From Pyrenophora tritici-repentis (Eukaryota > Ascomycota > Dothideomycetes > Pleosporales > Pleosporaceae): a stretch of DNA of 64,000 bases. The stretch covers positions 1,302,001-1,366,000 of the forward strand of contig NC_089396.1 in assembly GCF_003171515.1 (NCBI RefSeq), read 5' to 3'. Below, in pieces: positions 1 to 9,049 of this stretch. The position numbers were made by a program, and so were the translations under genes. How positions within the stretch are numbered: the stretch's first letter is position 1; the number at the start of each line of letters is the position of its first letter. The notes under the pieces are model-generated. The model saw only the letters and a program-made list of their open reading frames with translations. It searched no databases and had not been told where the DNA came from.

Positions 1-133
1 TTATTGTATCTTAAATTGCCTCTTGTTACTTTTCCGTTTCTCTCTCTAAAAAGCAGTTATTGTACTGCATCGATCAAAGGCGCAAGCCACGAAATACTAG
101 AATATTGTAGGAAAACGGCTTTAAATAGCGGGA

Positions 134-511
134 TGTGAAGGTCGTCCGAAGATGATCTTGGGTTGGTTCTCGGGGATGGAGTGATGCGATGGACACGAGG
201 TTGTATAGCACGATTGGTAGATCGATGTAATATACGGGGAGTTGAGAATCAAGTACTAATCCTTAGATTTCGAAGTTGAACACAATGAACCGTAAGGGCT
301 CATTGCCTACTGTTATATAATAAGCGTGCCCTCCATTGTGGCCTTTCCCTCCATGGAGGTCGCACCCTCCGTGGAGGTCGTGCCCTCCATGGCGGTCATG
401 CCAAGGTTGGAGGGCAGGTCACGTGACTGCGCGGCACAAGCTTACCCGCTGTGCCCCGCCTTCAACGTTGTCCTGCCGTTGTTGCTTGTCCTCCTCCTTG
501 CAATCGTAACA
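134..511 (-). mobile_element. Solo LTR of a Ty3/gypsy family
   Basis: Begins TGTGAAGG and ends CGTAACA, and is flanked by a perfect 5-bp target duplication CGGGA (129-133 and 512-516). The first ~170 bp match the LTR at 62782-63199, which adjoins a gypsy pol end, so this is the same family in the same orientation. The middle differs: here it holds several CCTCC/GGAGG inverted motifs (about 326-410). A TCACGTGA-like site is kept in both copies. No internal region is present, so this is a solo LTR left by LTR-LTR recombination. Confidence 0.88.
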
Positions 512-516
512 CGGGA

Positions 517-838
517 GTCCTTTTCACGAACATGTATATAGGCAGGACATCACTCCCCTTAGATACAAAACACCTAGGAATAGGTTCCACGAGGCAAGTG
601 CGACAGCACTATAAGACCACGGCGGGACCCGCCCGAATACCCTATAGGAGGTTACAGATAGGGCGTTAAACCATAATCAACATCAACATCAACCAAAGCT
701 CACATCACGTGGCCGCAACGTCAACCTCCTATTAAAATATAGATAGTACAAGTTGATCGCAAGCATCTAATTACTCCCCCTCTATAAATTCTTATAATAA
801 CAGCTTATATACGTGGCTTAATAGCTTCATTTTTGAAG
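517..838. other. No gene recognised
   Basis: About 320 bases of mixed composition between the solo LTR and the Fot1-like transposon. I see no convincing coding frame, RNA gene or repeat partner elsewhere in the window. Confidence 0.5.
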
Positions 839-840
839 TA

Positions 841-2713
841 ACGTACCTAACGGGCGAGTGGGCCACACGGGCGAGTGGGCCACCTGCGCTAAGACCCCAT
901 TAAAACCACGACTGTACACGACTATATAGCACCGTCAAAGATAGTAAATAGAAATCGTAATAGGCTATTCTACTCAGAATCTATCGCTGCTTCTTGCCTA
1001 CATGTGCGCATATTATGTCCTGCCTCGCCGCAGCGTCCACAGCGTCGTTGGCTAGGCTCGCCTGCCTCAACGCGCACTCTCTTCTTCGCCTTCTTCCTAT
1101 CACTACATGCCCCAAACTCCTTAAGAGTCGTCAGTCGCACGCCCTCATCAATTGTTAAGGTCCCTTGCTGCTGTAAGCGCTTCCTTTTATATGATCTACG
1201 CTTACTTGAGGCCTCGTTGGCGGCTTGGAGCTCAGCGTTGCGCTTGGTCATTAACACCAGAGAATGCGCTATCATCTCTGCACCTTTTGACAGGCTTTTG
1301 ATCGCCTCAACCATATACGTAGGTGAGCTATCTACATGTCTTCGAATCCTCTCTTGAATCAGCTTTGATTGCGACCCAAGTTCTAGGGTATTGCTTGGAG
1401 TTTGCGACTGCCAGGGACCGTCCTCGACGGTAGGTAGCAGTGGAGTGCGCAGCCGCACGTCAAGCGTCGATATCACAGCCTCTGGATTAAATGGGACTAA
1501 GCCAGCGCCTCGAAAGCTTCCTTGTATATTGGCCTTTGTAATCGCAGCGTCAAAAGCGCCTTTAAAGCACGGTAGGAACTCTAGTTTAGTGATATGGGTG
1601 ATCTTGTTGCGCATTAGATCCTCGGCTTGGCGGCCATACGCTGTCTTCAAAGGCGAGAAACACCCCACATCAAGAGGCTGTAGTAGGTGCGACGAGTGAG
1701 GAGGCATGCAGAGAGTAATAATGTTGTGATCCTTGCAGTACTGCTGGAAATCGAGCGAGTCGTGGCTCTCGTGGCCGTCGATAATAAGCAGACGATAGTT
1801 TCCTACAGTCCTCTTCTTTGTGTGAGCGTCAAAGTGCTTTAACCACTCTAGACCAAGCTTGTTTGTTGTCCAGCCGTTCTCAGAGACTGCAATAACCCAG
1901 TCGCGAGGTAGGTTATCTTCCTTGTACCAGGCAGAGAGGTGGTTCTTGCCTTTGAAGATGATAAAAGGTGGGATTGCCCACCCAGTCGCGTTGATACCCT
2001 GGATCACTGTAGCCCACTCGCGATTGCCCTGCTGAACGCTCTTTGGTCGTCCTCGACGCTCAGAGCCTGTGACTACTGCTCCAGTTGATATCATGCCCAT
2101 CATGAAGCCAGACTCGTCAAAGTTGTGGGTGTCCTCATCAAGGATACCGTACTTGGCCTTTGTGTTCTCCACAAGTCGGAACCAGCCTTGTATAACCTCA
2201 GGATCCTCACAGAGGGCTCGCTTGTAGTCATACTTGCGATTGAATTTGACCTTAAGCTCAGGGCGACGTTTGACGAAGGTTGCAGCCCAGTTCTGACCAA
2301 CAGGGTCGCGGTGGCGCTCAGCCAACAAAGAATTAGCCATATCCTGCACAGCAGCAAGTCGGGGCGGAAATCCTCGCGCGTCGAGGTCAAGGATATGCTG
2401 GACAATTACATCCTCCTCTGTCTTAAGGAGGTTCATTGAGTTAGGCGTACAATCGCTCCGAAGAGGTATTCCAGCGCGTCGGCGCCCAAGAGTTACTCGA
2501 GATACGTTGTAGATAGCTGCAGCGCGTCTCTGCGACAGCGTCGCGTCGCGTTCGATAGCCTTGAGAGCAAGCTGTAATCGAGCCTCTTTTAAAGCTGGTA
2601 GATTGTTTTGTTGTTGGCTCATTGTGAAAGTACTGTAGGTAACAGTATGTTTTGGTGGGGTCTTAGCGGAGTGGCCCACTCGCCCGTGTGGCCCACTCGC
2701 CCGTGAGGTACGT
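841..2713 (-). mobile_element. Fot1/pogo-like DNA transposon, complete
   Basis: The element is 1873 bp, flanked by TA (839-840 and 2714-2715), the target duplication of Tc1/mariner-pogo transposons. Its terminal inverted repeats are about 55 bp and start ACGTACC. Each contains two direct copies of CGGGCGAGTGGGCCAC. One intact minus-strand transposase gene lies inside. Length and layout fit fungal Fot1-like elements such as Molly and Pixie (family knowledge; identity not checked). It looks the youngest of the Fot1-like copies in this window. Confidence 0.93.
970..2622 (-). CDS. Fot1/pogo-type transposase
   Basis: A 550-residue DDE_1-family transposase that should cut and paste its own element in the nucleus. 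The first in-frame ATG is at 2622; upstream codons (GTG) fall in the inverted repeat. The order is an N-terminal psq/CENP-B-like helix-turn-helix (about residues 10-130, with RRAAAIYNVSRVTL), the catalytic core with Asp in NFDESGFMMG, IIDGHESH and QPLDVGCF, and a C-terminal CCHC zinc knuckle (RRCGRCGEAGHNMRTC). The frame is uninterrupted. A homologous copy at 38980-40635 has TAG where this one has TGG in HLSAWYKED, so this copy could be active. Confidence 0.92.
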   Translation of the reverse strand: MSQQQNNLPALKEARLQLALKAIERDATLSQRRAAAIYNVSRVTLGRRRAGIPLRSDCTPNSMNLLKTEEDVIVQHILDLDARGFPPRLAAVQDMANSLLAERHRDPVGQNWAATFVKRRPELKVKFNRKYDYKRALCEDPEVIQGWFRLVENTKAKYGILDEDTHNFDESGFMMGMISTGAVVTGSERRGRPKSVQQGNREWATVIQGINATGWAIPPFIIFKGKNHLSAWYKEDNLPRDWVIAVSENGWTTNKLGLEWLKHFDAHTKKRTVGNYRLLIIDGHESHDSLDFQQYCKDHNIITLCMPPHSSHLLQPLDVGCFSPLKTAYGRQAEDLMRNKITHITKLEFLPCFKGAFDAAITKANIQGSFRGAGLVPFNPEAVISTLDVRLRTPLLPTVEDGPWQSQTPSNTLELGSQSKLIQERIRRHVDSSPTYMVEAIKSLSKGAEMIAHSLVLMTKRNAELQAANEASSKRRSYKRKRLQQQGTLTIDEGVRLTTLKEFGACSDRKKAKKRVRVEAGEPSQRRCGRCGEAGHNMRTCRQEAAIDSE

Positions 2714-2715
2714 TA

Positions 2716-3695
2716 GTGGATATGGTGTTCCCCGCGCATCACGCGAATCCGCGCATCACACGCACGGACACGTTACAGTAGGGTCCCAATCTGTAAGGTC
2801 ATCATGAACCGACGGAAAATTTGAGTTGGAGCGGTCAGCGATCAATCACTCGACTAGAGCAGCTGCGCCTCTAACCGAGACACCACGATGATTGTTAGCT
2901 CCACGACGGGTGCTTGTGGTGGTGATGATCGCCGCGGGGGTTGTTAGCCGAAAGAAGAAGGAGATAACTAGAGGATCTGCACGGCGCCAAGAGAGAGACA
3001 CAAGAGAAGTTCAGAATTCCATAGTATCCATGAATCGCACCTTCCTACCTTTCCCGCCACGCAAGCGACAGCACTAGTTGTTCTTCTCCGGTTTTATGGG
3101 CTTAAGTCGCTCTGTGCTTGCGCTTTCATCGAAGACCTGCGACGTGACCCGCACGGCCACGGAACTCGAGCCGACAGGCGACCCCGCGCTTCAACTACCA
3201 GCTTACTCCCTTAACATCCAACTTGATATAGCCCCTCCAACCCTTCTACCGTTTTCAAACGGGAGGGTTTCCGGCTACGTTGCGATACTCAGCCCATACT
3301 TCGTGTTCTGTTTGTGGAATGCCACCACTCACGGGCTGCAGTGACCTAGCGACGCATGAAACGCCAATTGTGGCTCGTAAATTAGATTGCCGAGACATAC
3401 GCCCCTAGGCGATGAAAGAAGATTTCCTCCGTACCGACTTCCGCATGCACGTGCCGAGCATCCCATTTCCACCATTGAGATATCACAATAAGGCGGAGAT
3501 GGCAATCTCGTTTCTCCACTCCTGGCTCATTCCGAGGGTTTCGCGAGGGTCCACACGGGCATCCTTCGCAACTAGACAAGCACTGCCATGATATATAGTG
3601 TCTGTTCACGTCGACCATTTGTTTCTACCCTGTATCCGCTTCTTCCGCCTACTCCGGCCTACTTCCATCCGCTGTGGTTAGTTTGTACCGCCAGG
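2716..3695. other. Intergenic, no gene recognised
   Basis: About 980 bases between the Fot1-like element and the GH43 gene. Short open frames exist but none resembles a known protein. The last ~150 bases would hold the GH43 promoter; I see no clear TATA box. Confidence 0.5.
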
Positions 3696-4710
3696 ATGCG
3701 CTGCTCTATCGTTGTTTCCATTCTGTCGGTCGTGACGGCGGTATACGGTTATGCTGATCCCATGGCATGCTCTGGTGTTTGCACAAATGCTCACGATCCC
3801 GCCCTCATCCGCCGCGCTGATGGCACGTACTACCGCTTCTCGACCGGTGGCAAGATCGCTATCCACACGGCGCCATCTATCACCGGACCCTGGACCTACA
3901 AAGGTGCTGCCATCCCTGCTGGGTCGAAGATCAACTTAGCTGGCAAGGACGATCTATGGGTATGTCTTCTATGAGACACGCAATCACTTGGTGACGTGCT
4001 AACCCAGTTGCAAGGCTCCTGATGTAACCTTAGTTGGCGATACGTACTACCTATACTACAGCGTGTCGTCTTTCGGTGTACAGAACTCAGCCATTGGAGT
4101 CGCAACCAGCAAGGATCTCAACACTTGGACTGATCATGGCGCAACTGGCATTGCTTCGAGTGCCGGCAAGAATTATAATGCTATTGATGGAGCGCTCTAC
4201 TGGGACGGTTCCAAGTTTGTCATGTCCTTCGGATCGTTCTGGTCGGATATCTTCAGCATCAACATGGCCAACCCACCCCTCAAGACCAGTTCCTCAACCA
4301 TGACCAACATTGCATTCAAACCCGGGGGTACTCATGCTCAGGAAGGTCCATACATTGCGCTCAACGGAAACTACCATTACCTCTTCTTCTCTGTCGGCCA
4401 GTGCTGCGGCTTTGACAGCAATAGGCCCGCTGCTGGTCAGGAGTACAAGATTCAAGTCTGCAGATCAAGAAGCGCCACTGGCGGCTTCGTCGATAAGAAC
4501 GGCGTGGATTGTACCAAGGGTGGCGGCACCACGGTTCTCGAGTCTCATGGTTGGGTCTATGGACCTGGTGGCCAAGGAGTTTACTATGATCCTAAGCTCG
4601 GCCCTGTCCTCTACTACCACTACGTCGACACACGTATTGGCTACGCCGATGGTCAAAAGAAATTCGGCATTAACCGTATCAACTTCTCAAGCGGTTGGCC
4701 GGTAGTATGA
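3696..4710 (+). CDS. Secreted GH43 endo-1,5-alpha-L-arabinanase
   Basis: Two exons, 3696-3959 and 4015-4710, give 319 residues. The 55-nt intron (GTATGT, CTAAC branch, AAG) joins DDLW to APDV in phase 0. An N-terminal hydrophobic stretch (residues 1-18) is a likely signal peptide. The five-bladed propeller family shows the general base Asp34 (NAHDPAL), the modulating Asp146 ([10 protein letters not shown]) and the acid Glu198 (AQEGPYI), and it ends in [14 protein letters not shown], as arabinanases do. It should cut the arabinan side chains of pectin outside the cell. Length is normal and the frame is intact. It is a plant cell-wall enzyme and is not obviously part of the polyketide cluster. 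Confidence 0.92.
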
Positions 4711-4741
4711 ATATAATCATTTACCTCTTACTTTAGGTATA

Positions 4742-5125
4742 ACGTACCCCACGGGCGAGTCGGCCACACGCCCGAGTCGCCCACCTTTGCTAAGACCCTA
4801 CTAAAACCTATACCCTTTAATTTCTAAACGTGATGCCTCAACAGACTAACATGTAATCTTCTTAAAATAAAAACTAGATAACGTACCTCACGGGTTGGCG
4901 AGACACCTAGGTTAGCCTGACACTTTTGCCAAGCCCTTACCAAACTCTACCTTCCTACGCAATGCCTTAACAACAACACTAGATAGAGCCTTCTAATAAA
5001 CGTTAGATATAGAATGCCCTTTAAGCTCTTAAACAAGACGCGACACTCTCCTTACAACGCGCTGCAGCTATCTATAACGTCTCTCTAGCAACTCTAGCTT
5101 ATTAACGCGCTAGACGACCTTCATA
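4742..5125 (+). mobile_element. Two truncated Fot1-like relics, back to back
   Basis: At 4742 a TA is followed by a degraded terminal repeat (ACGTACCCCACGGGCGAGT) and the start of a transposase frame (ATGCCTCAACAG), which breaks off near 4880. At 4881 a second repeat of the other subfamily begins (ACGTACCTCACGGGTTGGCG), followed by a decayed transposase N-terminus (LKQDATLSLQRAAAIYNVS with interspersed TAA) that ends near 5125. Neither has a right end. Both are oriented plus, and the TpA-rich changes suggest RIP. Confidence 0.75.
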
Positions 5126-5180
5126 AGTAGTGAAAGGGGCCGGCCCTGAGGGCAATTGCCAGAAAGAATCAGATGAATTC

Positions 5181-5415
5181 TGTTGCAGTATATGCAGTCA
5201 ATCAAAGTGTAACCGCGCGAGGCAGTCATCAGAGTATATTGTGTTCTGTTGTTGTTGTGCTGTCATGGCCACCTTATATGTAGCCATAATCAGGGTCTAT
5301 TTACATGGCGTATCTCTGATGCTGGTGAGGGGAGAAGGTGCTCATGGAGGGGAGGGAGGAGCGCCAGGACAACGCACGTGACATGCGCAATACCCTTGCC
5401 TCACAAACCGCAACA
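5181..5415 (+). mobile_element. Solo LTR, family A (copia-type ends)
   Basis: A 235-bp unit beginning TGTTGCAGT and ending ACCGCAACA, flanked by the perfect 5-bp duplication AATTC (5176-5180 and 5416-5420). Near-identical units lie at 7832-8067 (inverted) and 45232-45467, each with its own 5-bp duplication. TG...CA ends, a 5-bp duplication and the constant length fit a solo LTR better than a MITE. No full-length element of the family is in the window. Confidence 0.82.
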
Positions 5416-5420
5416 AATTC

Positions 5421-6299
5421 GTTAACCTAAGATCTATGGAGGGCTATCCGGCTATATAGTTTCTTCGGATAGATATCCGGCTTCCGGATATCTTTACCGG
5501 TAACCAATTTGTCGGGCGGGTCCTTCGTCCGGTATCGGCAGGTTCTGATGTTCTGGTCTCCGAGGCTTCCAGCCGAGTCTTATTCGACTGGGCCTAGCCC
5601 ATTACACTGCCTAGCTCCTAGGCCCTTATAGGTTAGCTTCCTAATGCTAACATTCTTTCTTAGTCTTAATTAAACAACTATTTAGTAAATACCTTCTATA
5701 AAGTCTATAGGTAGTTAAAGTGTTACACAGAGGGGCTATACTGCTCTAATCCTAGTCTACACTAAGGCAGGCGAGACTAACGTTAAAGCTCTTGTCAGAT
5801 ATAATGAGATATTGCACAAAAGTGATGGATGTTGATGATTGTGTGTATTGTGTTCTGTCTATCGTGTGTCCGCGCTTGTGGCCCTCTTGAGGGGCGCACT
5901 GACCCTCTCTACGCTGATTGGTTGCTGCCAACGTCGAGTAACCCTGCTATCTGACAGCTCTACGTGGTTTGTCTAGCGACAATGTAGGATAGTAGGTATT
6001 TAGTAATAATAATCTAATTCTATATAAACGATAGAATAACTTTGGTATTAATCTAGGTAAGAGAAGAACTTATAAGAGAGTTGACCACAACGAGTGTATT
6101 AAGGGAATCCTCCACAACTATATACTCGTTGCCTTTGTCCTGTGCCATCACAGCTAAGGCCTGCTATCACCGATGTCAGCCCTAGTATGTGATGGCACCG
6201 TCTTGGCGTGATAGCAGTCACGTGATCCTTGGCGCGCCCCGCGCGGGTCATCACCTTGTGACTTGCGCGACGGTTAGCCTCCAACCTTGCATCCTTTGT
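5421..6299. other. Non-coding stretch around a solo LTR
   Basis: No gene recognised apart from the LTR at 5793-5956. Around 5440-5510 there are several inverted ATCCGG/CCGGAT motifs that could form hairpins. The stretch from 5957 to 6299 leads into the decayed NACHT-WD40 gene and may hold its lost N-terminus beyond recognition. Confidence 0.4.
5793..5956. mobile_element. Solo LTR, TGTCAGATA family
   Basis: A 164-bp unit with ends TGTCAGATA and TATCTGACA, flanked by the perfect 5-bp duplication GCTCT (5788-5792 and 5957-5961). The same terminal nine bases are found on the 216-bp unit at 37376-37591, but the interiors differ. Confidence 0.78.
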
Positions 6300-7690
6300 C
6301 TAGGGAAGACATCTGGTATTTGTTCGTAACACGCTCGTGGAACAGCTTAAAGACTTGGACGACCTAGAGTCGGTGCGGGAGATTGTTAGCTTCTATAGGT
6401 CGTTTCTTATCTTGCGAGAAGATATAGTCTACTTTGTACATTAGTCTGTAAAAGACTTCCTCTTTATAAAGGCTTATAGGAAAGCCTTTCCCGCTAGAAG
6501 CAAAGCTGTTTATCGTACGGTTTTCTTAAGGTCACTAGCGATTCTATCTAGGACATTGCGCAGGGACGTGTACAGCTTAGAAGCGCTAGGATATCCTATT
6601 ACGAACGTTAAACTACCTAAGGCAGACTCGCTAGCAGTGTCACGCTACCCGTGCATCTACTAGATCAACTTTATGTGCGACTCAAAGCCAGAGTCTTTAG
6701 TAAATAGGGTAGATAACGTGCAAGTTCTAAGCGCAGTTGAAGAGTTTCTAAGAGAGAAGTATCTCTACTAGCTAGAGGGGCTTAGTCTATATAAGAGCGT
6801 AGGGAAAGGCGTCGTCTCTATAGAAAAACTGTGGTTGCTAGTGCAGGTGTGTCGCAAGAGATCTACATGCCTTTAGTTCGACCTAGATGCTAACGCCAGC
6901 AGGAGATGTGTGACCAAGACAGACTTACTCAGCTTGTTCAAGACGCACGGCGATTCATTATGTACCACAAAGGGGCAATCAAGGGCTACCCTCTTCAGAC
7001 CTATGCATCCGCACAGTCCGCAACAATCAATTAAGTGGGTCCTAGAAGGTTCAGATTGGATTGATTGATTACCGCTTTAAGCCTAGTAGTTACCTATAGG
7101 AGTTTAAGCCCTACCTAGATAGGTAAGTGGGTCTAGGAGAGTGACCGGATTGAATTGATTGTTGCGGAGTCTATGCATCCGCACTCCAGTTCAGTCTAAC
7201 AGGTAGTCTAATTAGACAGCTGTTCCAGCACGAAGAGCCAGAAGCAATTAGTATTAGGCCAACTCTAAGCGACGGGTAGAGCGCGTGTCTGCAGACGCTC
7301 GAGGGCCATAGCCGTCCTGTTAGCTCAGTGGCCTTCTCGCACGACTCAACGCGGCTGGCGTCGGCGTCCGAGGATAGGACTGTCAAGATCTGGGATGCGA
7401 GCAGCGGCGCGTGTGTGCACACGCTCGAGGGCCATAGCAGTCATGCCAGCTCAGCTAGTCTCGTCTCTATCCTTGCGTTGCAGTACTCAGACGAAATTGT
7501 GACGACTAAACCCCAGCAACCTGTCCGTCAGGCAGTAATGATTAGCTCTGATAACATGTGGATTTCTGATAATGCTCAAAAGCTGTTGTGGCTCCCAACA
7601 AAGTATCGATCAGCGAGCGCAGCTGTGTCAGGCAGATGTGTTGGTGTAGGTACCGGGTCTGGAAAATTTTGGATTTGTCGCTTGGAGTGA
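6300..7690 (+). pseudogene. Decayed NACHT-WD40 (HET-E-like) NLR gene
   Basis: Fragments of a STAND-type NLR read in order. A post-NACHT region contains VYFVH*SVKDFL, I-Y-*-I-N-F and LY*LEGLSLYKSVGKG. After a MITE comes IRQLFQHEEPEAISIRP, then WD40 repeats (LQTLEGH, VAFSHDSTRLASASEDRTVK, IWDASSGACVHTLEGH), and the usual C-terminal cap (KLLWLPTKYRS ... GSGKFWICRLE) ends at 7690. Several stops are TAG where Trp or Gln is expected, as RIP would produce. The NACHT P-loop is not visible. Family members act in fungal self/non-self recognition; this copy cannot make a full protein. Confidence 0.85.
7012..7173. mobile_element. 162-bp hAT MITE, copy 1
   Basis: Ends CACAGTCCGCAACAATCAA / TTGATTGTTGCGGAGTCTA, flanked by a perfect 8-bp duplication TGCATCCG (7004-7011 and 7174-7181), as hAT transposons leave. 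By eye it is identical to the copy at 49013-49174. The inner terminal bases CCGCAACAATCAA are shared with the complete hAT element at 9473-12741, its likely helper. It is inserted in the NACHT-WD40 pseudogene. Confidence 0.9.
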
Positions 7691-7831
7691 TATCTATAGT
7701 CTAGATTTTTTATTACAAAATCAGCGCTTATAGAGGGACGGAGATGTACGTGTATATGTATGTCATTTGTTTGCCACATCGAAGCTTCAAGAATCCCTAC
7801 AGAACGGTAGTTTTCGCAACATTACTGTAGG

Positions 7832-8067
7832 TGTTGCGGTTTGTGAGGCAAGGGTATTGCGCATGTCACGTGCGTTGTCCTGGCGCTCCTCCCTCCCCTC
7901 CATGAGCACCTTCTCCCCTCACCAGCATCAGAGATACGTCATGTAAATAGACCCTGATTATGGCTACATATAAGGTGGCCATGACAGCACAACAACAACA
8001 GAACACAATATACTCTGATGACTGCCTCGCGCGGTTACACTTTGATTGACTGCATTGTACTGCAACA
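7832..8067 (-). mobile_element. Solo LTR, family A, inverted copy
   Basis: The 236-bp reverse complement of the family A unit (TGTTGCGGT ... ACTGCAACA), with a perfect 5-bp duplication GTAGG (7827-7831 and 8068-8072). It lies just downstream of the NLR pseudogene. Confidence 0.82.
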
Positions 8068-8072
8068 GTAGG

Positions 8073-9049
8073 CATGGCATAGCACGTTACGCCATTGAGT
8101 AGTGTTGCACGATGCAGGCAGACTGAGCGCGAGAGCGTAGATGCCTCTAGAAAGCCGCCGGCATGCGCCACAGTTATCTTTAGAAACCTACCTAATGCAG
8201 GAACCGGCCTACGCTTGTCTGCGCTACGACGTGAAAGGAAGGAGAGCGCTCAAACTCGGCGATCTGCTCACGCTGACTGACTCATTCTACGGCTCTTCCA
8301 TCAGCCACCCGGCATTACAACCGCATCCCGTTAGGTCTCACGTGAAAGAGACTCCGAAAATACAGCCTTGCATGTTGCCCTGTCGCCATCAGGCGCTAAC
8401 CGGCATCTTGGCATGCGGCAGAGGAGCACAGTTGTCAACAAGCAAGTAAGTGGGGCTCAGAAACCGCCTTTCCAAGCCATGATAAGCACTTGCAAGAGTA
8501 CATGTCAGCTCTGTAGCCTCATAGCACATTGTGGGCTGCTTGGATGTTTGGTAATCTCACCATAGCCAGTCAAGGCGGTCAGATTGTCTTAGCGGCGGAT
8601 CACGAAATTACAGCTCACACTTGACTTGCTTGTCGCCTATTTGAGCCTAGTAGTTACCTATATAAGCTTAGCTGTTACCTCGTTGGGTTAGCGGCTGGTT
8701 TTGAGCGACGACTTGACTTGCTTGTTGACAACTGTGCAGAGGAGGCTCGGGGCCACTGAAAACAGCAGGCGAACGATTGTGTCGCCTAGACCTGTACTAC
8801 GGACCCGCCGAGCCGATTAGAGAACGGCCAGCTCGAGAGCGTGGAGTGCTACCATAGAGGGAACCTCTGCAGGGTGCCCTGTAAGATGACTTGACAATGC
8901 ATCTGTATAGTGGCATCGCTTGTAGCTTCCCGACCGGCTGAATAGAATGTCAGGAATGCTCGCACTGCCTACTGTTTCGAAAGCCTTCCAACCAACAGAC
9001 CTCATTTCATGCTCTCGTCTCCTCGTCTCCTTCACATTGAGCACATAAC
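8073..9049. other. Upstream region of the Myb gene, with a MITE
   Basis: No gene recognised. The 310-bp MITE at 8427-8736 splits the region. The ~300 bases from 8745 to the Myb start codon would hold its core promoter and 5' leader; no clear TATA box is seen. Confidence 0.45.
8427..8736. mobile_element. 310-bp hAT-type MITE
   Basis: Inverted ends CACAGTTGTCAACAAGCAAGT / ACTTGCTTGTTGACAACTGTG, flanked by the perfect 8-bp duplication CAGAGGAG (8419-8426 and 8737-8744). It has no coding capacity. The interior shares the short string AGCCTAGTAGTTACCTATA with the 162-bp MITEs, but the ends differ, so it is a second non-autonomous hAT family. It lies about 310 bases before the Myb ATG. Confidence 0.85.

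Noticed and set aside
5181..5415. Family A 236-bp units as MITEs because of short inverted ends
   Set aside because: TG...CA ends, constant 5-bp target duplications and no matching DNA transposon favour solo LTRs.
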